Positions 14,232 to 20,175 of a stretch of DNA of 20,175 bases are shown here, piece by piece; position 1 is the first letter of the stretch; every line of letters starts with the position of its first letter. The translations under genes and the position numbers were made by a program. The notes beneath the pieces were generated by a model. The model was not told the DNA's origin, did not search any database, and saw only the letters and a program-made list of their open reading frames with translations. The stretch comes from Planctomycetia bacterium. GTDB taxonomy: Bacteria; Planctomycetota; Planctomycetia; Gemmatales; Gemmataceae. The stretch spans positions 1 through 20,175 of the forward strand of contig JAKEEV010000734.1 of the NCBI GenBank assembly GCA_022616395.1, given 5' to 3'.

Positions 14232-15962
14232 ATGCCTATCGGTTCTCTGGCCGGTGTGATTCCCCGGTTGCGCACCATTTCACTGGAGTCGCAAGGCACC
14301 ACCAGCGACTCCGAACTGCTCGACCGCTTCCTCGCCTCACGAGACGAGTTGGCGTTCGAGGTACTTGTTCGCCGACACGGGCCGATGGTCTTCGCGGTCT
14401 GCCATAGAGTGCTGCGCCACACTCAGGACGCCGAGGACGCTTTCCAGGCCACGTTTCTTGTGCTTGCTCACAAGGCCGCGAGTGTGTCTCCGAAAAGCAA
14501 ACTCGCTGGCTGGCTGCATGGCGTTGCCTACAAGACCGCGCTCAAGGCCCGGCATCGAGCCGCCCGACGCCTGGAGGTCGAACAGCAAGCTCCCACACGA
14601 GACCGCCACGACATGCCGCCCGATACGAACTGGGACGATGTGGAACCGATACTCGACCAGGAACTGGCCGCCCTCCCCGACTGCTACCGGCTGCCGATTA
14701 TTCTCTGTGACCTGGAAGGAAGACTCCGTTCGGAAGCCGCAACCTCGCTCGGCTGCGCGGAAGGAACTCTCTCCTCGCGTCTGACACGCGGGCGAAGGAT
14801 GCTCGCGGATCGCCTGAAGCGCCGAGGAGTTCATCTTTCCGGAACAGCTCTGGCTCTGGTACTGTCCGAACGATCTGTCGCCCTCGCTGAACCACTGATC
14901 CGCACAACCGTGCCCGCAGCGCTCTCCTGTGTGTCGGCGTCTGCTGGTTGCGGCTGTGTCGTCTCCTCAAGTGTCGCCGATCTGGCGAAAGGAGTGATGA
15001 AGAGTATGTTCCTGAAGAAACTCCAGACGGTCGCGGTCGCCGCCTTCGTCGTCGCGACCACGGCCTTCGCGCTCACGGGCCTGATGATTGACCGCTCTCA
15101 TGCGGCACCGGTTCCCAAGGATCCTCCACTTCCCGCAGTGGAAGACAAGGCCGTGACCGAGGCGCTCTCGGATGTCAACGGCCAGCTCCTGATGCACCGC
15201 AAGGTACTCAAGGACATCAAGTGCGACATGGATCAGTTCGACAAGATCATGGACCTTCTGGAAGACGCTCAGCGCAAGGCCAACGAGAAGACGAACGAAG
15301 CGATGATGCAACTCAAGCCCGGAGCAAACGGTGGAAACTTCAACCCCGAAGACTTCCAGAAGATGATTCAGGAAGCTCAGGAAGCGGGAGATAAGGAGTT
15401 CCGCAAGTCGGTGACGACGGTGGTCAAGACGATCCTTTCGCCGGCTCAGCGGAAGCGGCTGCGGGAAATCGACCTCCAGGTGAAGGGACACGAAGCCTTC
15501 CTGACTCCCTCGGTCGTCAAGGCGCTCGAACTGACCGCCAAGCAGAAAGAACAATTCGCCGCGAACGCCAAGAAGGTCGATGAGGACATCCAACAGGCAT
15601 TCCAGAAGCCGGTAATCGGAATTGGTGGCGCTCCCGGTGCCAATGGTGGTGTTGTCATCGGAGGAGGCGGATTCGATTTCGATAAGATCGTGCGAGACGC
15701 TCGTGCTGATGGAATGAAGCGCGCGCTGGCGATCCTCACCGACGAGCAGAAAGCCATCTGGAAGAAACTCGTCGGCCAACCGTTCACGCACCCCATCCAG
15801 CAGCCGTGGAAGGGCAACTTCGGCGGCTTCGGCTTCGGGCGCGGAGGATTTGTTGCTCCGGCCGTGCCAGTCCCACTCCCGCCCGCGGGAGGAGGCAACG
15901 GCGGCGTCAAAATCCTCCCGGCTCCCGCGCAACCAGTTCCTCCAGTTGATCCGGGCAAGTAA
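14232..15962 (+). CDS. ECF-family RNA polymerase sigma factor with membrane anchor and long C-terminal extension
   Basis: 576 residues from the ATG, which has GGAGGAA 6 bases upstream. Residues about 20-200 are an ECF sigma factor: region 2 (ELLDRFLASRDELAFEVLVRRH, DAEDAFQATFLVLA) and region 4 (ALPDCYRLPIILCDLEGRLR, CAEGTLSSRLTRGRRML). Then VADLAKGVMKSMFLKKLQTV leads into one membrane segment (about 264-285, AVAAFVVATTAFALTGLMI), an arrangement characteristic of planctomycete ECF groups. The remaining 290 residues should be extracytoplasmic: helical, Lys/Glu/Gln-rich, with segments LSPAQRKRL, LTAKQKEQF and LTDEQKAIW that recall the LTxxQ theme of Spy/CpxP stress sensors, then a Gly/Pro-rich tail. 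No separate anti-sigma gene is adjacent, so the fused part may be the sensor or restraint. Confidence 0.92.
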   Translation: MPIGSLAGVIPRLRTISLESQGTTSDSELLDRFLASRDELAFEVLVRRHGPMVFAVCHRVLRHTQDAEDAFQATFLVLAHKAASVSPKSKLAGWLHGVAYKTALKARHRAARRLEVEQQAPTRDRHDMPPDTNWDDVEPILDQELAALPDCYRLPIILCDLEGRLRSEAATSLGCAEGTLSSRLTRGRRMLADRLKRRGVHLSGTALALVLSERSVALAEPLIRTTVPAALSCVSASAGCGCVVSSSVADLAKGVMKSMFLKKLQTVAVAAFVVATTAFALTGLMIDRSHAAPVPKDPPLPAVEDKAVTEALSDVNGQLLMHRKVLKDIKCDMDQFDKIMDLLEDAQRKANEKTNEAMMQLKPGANGGNFNPEDFQKMIQEAQEAGDKEFRKSVTTVVKTILSPAQRKRLREIDLQVKGHEAFLTPSVVKALELTAKQKEQFAANAKKVDEDIQQAFQKPVIGIGGAPGANGGVVIGGGGFDFDKIVRDARADGMKRALAILTDEQKAIWKKLVGQPFTHPIQQPWKGNFGGFGFGRGGFVAPAVPVPLPPAGGGNGGVKILPAPAQPVPPVDPGK

Positions 15963-15997
15963 CTGCTCCACGGTTGAGAACGAACATTCTGTTGACA

Positions 15998-16036
15998 CCA
16001 GACGCCGGGAAGTTTCTCCCGGCGTCTGGCTTTTTT
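15998..16036 (+). terminator. Intrinsic transcription terminator after the ECF sigma gene
   Basis: CCAGACGCCGGGA (15998-16010) and TCCCGGCGTCTGG (16017-16029) form a perfect 13-bp stem with a 6-base loop, followed by C and six T residues. It is 36 bases after the sigma-factor stop and is the clearest factor-independent terminator in the window. The remaining stretch to the kinase start (to about 16207) shows no other feature I can support and should contain the kinase promoter. Confidence 0.93.
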
Positions 16037-16207
16037 GGCGGTTGTCCGAGTTTCCATACCGCGAGCGCAACTCTCCTCTGTTCGCACCTGAATATTGCCA
16101 TACCTAACCCGACTCAACATCAACTTCATCCATCTTTCGTCCCCCTTGGCTTTGGTGTGAGCTACAGTTGAAGTCCCCACCCTTCGTCCCTCGTGCTGGC
16201 AGCGCCC

Positions 16208-18211
16208 ATGCCTCAGGTTCGCGCCCCCGACCATCCGCCGCACCAGCCCTCCAGCAAAACACCCGGCGCCACGCCGCTGCCCGGCTACGTCTTGATCGAG
16301 CCGCTTGGTCGTGGGGGATTTGGTGAAGTGTGGAAGTGCGAGGCTCCCGGCGGGCTTCACAAGGCCATCAAGTTTGTCGCCGGGAACTCCGAGCTGATTA
16401 CCAGTGACGAGACGCAGCTCCGGCAGGAGTACGAGGCGTTTCAGCAAGTGAAGGCAATCCGCCACCCATTTTTGCTCTCGCTGGAACGAGTTGAGTTGGT
16501 GGACGATGAGCTGGTGATGGTGATGGAACTGGCCGACCGGCAACTCGGCGACCGTTTCCAGGAGTGCCGAGCAGCCGGACTTCCCGGCATCCCCCGCGAC
16601 GAACTCATCGGCTATCTCAAGGAAGCCGCCGAAGCGCTCGATGTGATTGGCAACAAGTACGGACTGCAACATCTCGACGTGAAGCCGGCCAACCTGTTCC
16701 TCCTGGCCAACCACGTCAAGGTCGGCGACTACGGACTGGTCAGCAAGCTCGATGGTGGAACGGCAAGCGGCAAGAGTCGCGGGCTGACTCCGAAGTACGC
16801 AGCGCCGGAAGTGCTTCAGGGGCAAGTTCACACACAATCCGACCAGTACAGTCTGGCTCTCGTCTATCAGGAGTTACTGAGCGGAACGTTCCCATTCTCC
16901 GGCCGGACACCGCAACAGTTGATGCTCCAACACGTCTCCGTGGAGCCTGATCTCCGGGGGCTTCCCGAACATGATCGACCCGCGGTGAGTCTGGCGCTCC
17001 AGAAGCGGCCGGAAGATCGCTTCGCTTCCTGCGAGGAGTTCGTGCGCGTGCTCGCGGCTCGGCCGATGATTACGCCAGAGTTGGCCCGGTCGATCATGGT
17101 GACTCCCGCTCCGCGCGGATCGGGAAGCAGCAGTCTGTCGGGACTCCGCGTGCCCAGCTCAAGTGCTCTGACGCGCGGACCGGCAAACGCGGACGAACCG
17201 ACACACCAGAGCATCCCCACGAACACACCGCCGGCAAGCCCCGGAGTCGGACTTCCGAGGCTCGTGAGTAGCGACCGCCCGACGACAACTCCCGCGCCAC
17301 GGAGCCTTGTGACTCCCGCTTCGACTCCTCAAGCGCGACCGCCGGTGACCAAAAGCGCATCGGTCAAGTTAGATCAACTCCAGTCGCTCGCGCCGGTTGA
17401 ATGGCTCGTGGGCCGAGCGGCTCCCGACCCGGACCGACCGGCGATTCAGTTGGTTCGGGCCGTGCTGGAATCGGCCGCGGCCGGCAGTCCATTCCCAATT
17501 GATGTTCGCGGAGTGACGCGCCTGCCTGATGGAAGTTGGTTGTGTCGGTTCCTGACAACGATGGACCCGCGCGTTGCTCAGGTGAGGCTCGACTTGCTTT
17601 GGGAAGAGGGCGGGATCGCGATGGACACCCGACAGGAGGGCCGGGTTGTCTTCCGCAAGACCGCCGAGGAAGCTCCGATTTCCGTGGGGGGACTGTTGAG
17701 CGCATTCGGGAAGAAAGCGCCTCCTCCACTGCCGAAATCGGGCTTTGAAGTCGTTGTCCAGCTTCCACCACCCGGTACGGGAATCGGCGAAGTCGTCGCG
17801 ACAGCGAACCTCTTTGGTGGCCCGCCCGCGGAGTTTGCCCGCAGCGCGGAGCGGTCGATTGTCAAATTGCTTGAAGGCGTTCGACGCGAACTGAATAACT
17901 TCGAGGATCGCCGAAAGCATCCGCGTGTGCCCGCGACATTCCCAATCAATCTCTACCCACTCCACTCGGACGGACGGATCGATCCTCCGCTAACCGCTCG
18001 GTGTAAGGACATTTCCGTGGGTGGGCTGGCTTTGATGTCGAAGTCCAAGCCATCGACTCGGTATATGTACGTGGCGTTCGAGGGCGTTCCGCGGGTGGCG
18101 GGGCTGGCGGTTCTGATCCAGGTTGTTCGCTATTCGAGGCAGGAAGAAGAGTTCTGCGTCACTGGCCGCTATCGGCTGGACCTCGGTCCCGAAAGCTCCG
18201 GCAAGTCTTGA
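16208..18211 (+). CDS. Serine/threonine protein kinase with C-terminal PilZ (c-di-GMP receptor) domain
   Basis: 667 residues from the ATG; a GTG at 16193 is an alternative. Residues about 28-285 are a Hanks-type kinase: GRGGFGEV ATP loop (34-41), catalytic lysine K55 (KAIKF), HLDVKPAN (155-162; D157 catalytic, with Leu replacing the usual Arg), DYG (174-176) in place of DFG, then YAAPEVL and SDQYSLALVYQELLSGTFPF. A Ser/Thr/Pro-rich linker of about 100 residues follows, then an unassigned region (about 385-560) and a PilZ domain with both ligand motifs: RKHPR (569-573, RxxxR) and DISVGG (601-606, DxSxxG). No membrane segment is seen. It may couple c-di-GMP to phosphorylation. It stands alone, and its stop codon overlaps a large palindrome. 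Confidence 0.92.
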   Translation: MPQVRAPDHPPHQPSSKTPGATPLPGYVLIEPLGRGGFGEVWKCEAPGGLHKAIKFVAGNSELITSDETQLRQEYEAFQQVKAIRHPFLLSLERVELVDDELVMVMELADRQLGDRFQECRAAGLPGIPRDELIGYLKEAAEALDVIGNKYGLQHLDVKPANLFLLANHVKVGDYGLVSKLDGGTASGKSRGLTPKYAAPEVLQGQVHTQSDQYSLALVYQELLSGTFPFSGRTPQQLMLQHVSVEPDLRGLPEHDRPAVSLALQKRPEDRFASCEEFVRVLAARPMITPELARSIMVTPAPRGSGSSSLSGLRVPSSSALTRGPANADEPTHQSIPTNTPPASPGVGLPRLVSSDRPTTTPAPRSLVTPASTPQARPPVTKSASVKLDQLQSLAPVEWLVGRAAPDPDRPAIQLVRAVLESAAAGSPFPIDVRGVTRLPDGSWLCRFLTTMDPRVAQVRLDLLWEEGGIAMDTRQEGRVVFRKTAEEAPISVGGLLSAFGKKAPPPLPKSGFEVVVQLPPPGTGIGEVVATANLFGGPPAEFARSAERSIVKLLEGVRRELNNFEDRRKHPRVPATFPINLYPLHSDGRIDPPLTARCKDISVGGLALMSKSKPSTRYMYVAFEGVPRVAGLAVLIQVVRYSRQEEEFCVTGRYRLDLGPESSGKS

Positions 18212-18530
18212 GTGTGGTCGGCTCGCTCCGCGAGCGGACCATGCTCTGTCAAATGCTGGGTGAGTGGGAAAGACAGAAGACCCCTCACCCGCCGCTATCG
18301 ATGCTTCGCATCGGCGGCGACCTCTCCCCGCAGGAGCGGGGCGAGGTGTGGGTTTTGCCCATTTCGCAAAGCTACTCGAAACTGCAAGCGCCCTCACCTC
18401 GCCCCGCTTTTGCGGGGAGAGGTCGCCGCCGCGGAGCGCTTCGCTCCGCGATAAGCGGCGGGTGAGGGGTCTTTTCTGATTCTCGACTCACCCAACATTA
18501 GGATTTCGACAAAGGATGCGGACCACACTC
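18210..18530. repeat. 321-base nested imperfect palindrome between convergent genes
   Basis: Several complementary pairs are nested: GAGTGTGGTC (18210-18219) with GACCACACTC (18521-18530); AATGCTGGGTGAGT with ACTCACCCAACATT (13 of 14); AGACCCCTCACCCGCCGCT with its near-complement around 18454-18475; and a 36-base pair centred on the CCCCGC...GCGGGG blocks (about 18313-18348 and 18396-18431) with two mismatches. Small hairpins branch off (CGATGCTTCGCATCG, GCGGAGCGCTTCGCTCCGC, GCTCGCTCCGCGAGC). It fills the 336-base gap between the kinase and the sulfatase and begins inside the kinase stop codon. No coding frame of interest and no obvious target duplication. It may be a mobile palindromic element serving as a two-way terminator. 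Confidence 0.8.
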
Positions 18531-18547
18531 CAATCTCCAACACAGTT

Positions 18548-20086
18548 TCACTTCTTGGCCGGCGGAAGCTCCTTCGCGATGGCGGGCAACTTCTCCGCGA
18601 AGCCGCACTTCGTTCGCTTCAACTCCTCTTCGAGAGCCTTCCGCATCTGAGCAACGGTGTCCTTGTGCTTGGGATCGTAAGCGAGGTTCGTTAGCTCGTC
18701 GGGATCGGTCTTGAGGTCGTAGAGTTCTTCGACTTCGCCCTCAACGAGCGTGCGGATGTACTTGAAGTTCCCCTTCCGCACCGCGAGCCACCACGGCACA
18801 CCGCTTTGCAGATTCTTCGGGTACTCCTTCGGAATGGCGTGCGTGTCGGAGCCGAACTTCTGCCCGGTGTTGGTGTAGAGCATGACGTGTGGCCAGTCCG
18901 CTTGCGGATTCTTCACAAGCGGCATCAGGTCATGCCCGTGCATGTCCCAGGGAAGCTTCAATCCGGCCGCGGCGAAGAATGTCGGCGCGAAATCGACGCC
19001 ACTGGCCCCGACTTCGCACACCTTACCTTCTGGAACAGTGTCCGGCTGTCGGAAGATCAGCGGCGATCGCAGAGTGGCATCGTACGGAGCGAGCTTGTGG
19101 CGGAAGCCGTGTTCGCCGAGCGCGAAGCCTTGATCCGATGTGAACACCACGAGCGTGTTCTTGGTCTGCCCGGAGTCTTCGAGCGCTTTGAGCAACTCGC
19201 CGACGCCGTCGTCGATTGCCTGACCGCACGCGGCGTACTTGCGGATCATCCCTTCGAGCGTGAGTTTGCCCGGCGCGCCGACTTCGCCCGGTGCGCCACT
19301 CCCGCCAACGATGGAACCATCCGCGAGCTTGGTCCATGCCTTCATTTCGCGCACATACAGCGGCTTGCCCATTCGCGGGCCGAAAATGTCCTTCGGCACG
19401 GGCACCTTCGCATCCGCATAGTGGTTCTTGTATCGCTCGGCAGGTGTTATCGGCCCGTGCGTTGCGCCATAACAGAGCCACAAGAACCACGGCTTCTTCG
19501 CGTCCCGATGCTTGCCGGAGATAAACTCGACCGCCCATTTCGTGTAGTTATCTGTGCTGTAGCCGGCCGTTTCTTTCGCTTCGCCGCCGTTGGTATTGAG
19601 GAGTTGCTTGTCGTAGTAAGCGCCCGCGTTCTTGGTGTGTAGCGGCCGGTTCCACACAATCTGATAGTCCCAGTCGCGGCCGAAGCCCGCGTCGGTGCCG
19701 GTGTGCCACTTGCCGATTTGCGCGGTGACGTAGCCATTCTTGCGGAACTCCGTCGGCCAGAACTTACACTGCTTCGGATCGTAGGTGCTGTTCGGGTACG
19801 GGTCGATGAACTTCATGCTTTCGATGCCGTAGGGGTGCCGTCCGGTGAGAATCGTTGCTCGCGACGGCGCGCACCACGAGCCGTTGTAAGCGGCATGGAA
19901 CCGCACGCCCTCTTTTGCGAGCTTGTCGATGTTCGGCGTCTTCAGGAAGGGATACGCCTCCGGGTAGCAACTCAGCGAGCGATTTGAATGGTCATCGGTG
20001 TAGATGAACAGGATGTTCGGCTTCTCGGCCGCGAGTGTGGGCGAAGCAGCGACGAGCGCGAGTAAGGAGAGGATGAAGGAACGCAT
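18548..20086 (-). CDS. Exported type I sulfatase
   Basis: Hydrolyses a sulfate ester, probably on a polysaccharide or similar substrate, outside the cytoplasm. 512 residues. The signal peptide is MRSFILSLLALVAASPTLAA, cleaved before EKPNILFIYTDD, where D31 and D32 are metal ligands. The formylglycine motif WCAPSRATILTGR places the modified cysteine at C72 (CxPSR type). Other active-site residues visible are K126 and H128 (GKWHTG), H210 (ATHGP), D318 and Q319 (TSDQG) and K331. The C-terminal ELYDLKTDPDELTNLA is typical of the family. It needs a formylglycine-generating enzyme for activity, and none is present here. Sulfatases of this type are very numerous in planctomycetes. It is convergent with the kinase gene and apparently monocistronic. 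Confidence 0.95.
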   Translation of the reverse strand: MRSFILSLLALVAASPTLAAEKPNILFIYTDDHSNRSLSCYPEAYPFLKTPNIDKLAKEGVRFHAAYNGSWCAPSRATILTGRHPYGIESMKFIDPYPNSTYDPKQCKFWPTEFRKNGYVTAQIGKWHTGTDAGFGRDWDYQIVWNRPLHTKNAGAYYDKQLLNTNGGEAKETAGYSTDNYTKWAVEFISGKHRDAKKPWFLWLCYGATHGPITPAERYKNHYADAKVPVPKDIFGPRMGKPLYVREMKAWTKLADGSIVGGSGAPGEVGAPGKLTLEGMIRKYAACGQAIDDGVGELLKALEDSGQTKNTLVVFTSDQGFALGEHGFRHKLAPYDATLRSPLIFRQPDTVPEGKVCEVGASGVDFAPTFFAAAGLKLPWDMHGHDLMPLVKNPQADWPHVMLYTNTGQKFGSDTHAIPKEYPKNLQSGVPWWLAVRKGNFKYIRTLVEGEVEELYDLKTDPDELTNLAYDPKHKDTVAQMRKALEEELKRTKCGFAEKLPAIAKELPPAKK

Positions 20087-20121
20087 GACTCACCAATTGA
20101 GGGAGGTTTGGACTTGTGAGC

Positions 20122-20175
20122 GTCGCGGCGTCAGCCCGACGGTAATTCAGTGCACCGTCGGGCTAACGCCGCGAC
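20122..20175. repeat. 22-bp inverted repeat at the right edge
   Basis: GTCGCGGCGTCAGCCCGACG plus GT (20122-20143) and ACCGTCGGGCTAACGCCGCG plus AC (20154-20175) are complementary at 21 of 22 positions with a 10-base loop. It lies 36 bases upstream of the sulfatase start codon and reaches the window edge, so it may extend further. It looks like another dispersed palindromic repeat; a regulatory role for the sulfatase is possible but unsupported. Confidence 0.75.

Noticed and set aside
15446..16837. 463-codon open frame on the minus strand
   Set aside because: It overlaps the sigma-factor tail, a clear plus-strand terminator and the kinase domain; its composition mirrors the plus-strand Gly/Pro-rich tail and no family motif is present.

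Overview
The window looks like a chromosomal segment from a planctomycete, most likely of the Gemmata lineage (Gemmataceae). The evidence is a moderately GC-rich genome with well-spaced, mostly monocistronic genes, a type I sulfatase, a CRTAC1-type FG-GAP/ASPIC-UnbV protein, an ECF sigma factor carrying a membrane anchor and long C-terminal extension, a Hanks-type kinase with an accessory output domain, and many palindromic intergenic repeats. The assignment is inferred from gene types and was not tested by a database search. No phage, plasmid, CRISPR, rRNA or tRNA signal was seen.

Left part (1-4426, all minus strand): a branched-chain amino acid-type ABC importer read right to left. It holds two tandem paralogous substrate-binding proteins (both with Tat-type signals, one of them a lipoprotein), then the permeases livH and livM, which overlap by ATGA. 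livM runs off the window edge and the two ATPase genes would be expected beyond it. A perfect 27-bp inverted repeat separates the binding-protein genes from the permease genes. Upstream of the cluster is dtd (D-aminoacyl-tRNA deacylase), also on the minus strand.

Middle part (5236-11732): a membrane-anchored coiled-coil protein of unknown role, a 443-base gene-free stretch full of palindromes, an exported FG-GAP/ASPIC protein, a nitrilase-family amidohydrolase convergent with it, then, divergently, a hypothetical protein followed by fumarylacetoacetase (last step of tyrosine/homogentisate breakdown).

Right part (11853-20086): a 731-residue protein whose C-terminal third is an inositol-monophosphatase-family domain behind an unfamiliar N-terminal region, an ECF sigma factor fused to a membrane anchor and probably extracytoplasmic tail with a clear intrinsic terminator, a serine/threonine kinase ending in a PilZ (c-di-GMP receptor) domain, and a convergent exported sulfatase.

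The most unusual structural signal is outside the genes. Four intergenic sites carry arrays in which the triplet CAG recurs exactly every 7 bases, usually followed by a mirror arm in which CTG recurs every 7 bases. They occur just downstream of four unrelated genes and come in two sequence families with the same 7-base period. A separate 321-base nested palindrome begins inside the stop codon of the kinase gene.
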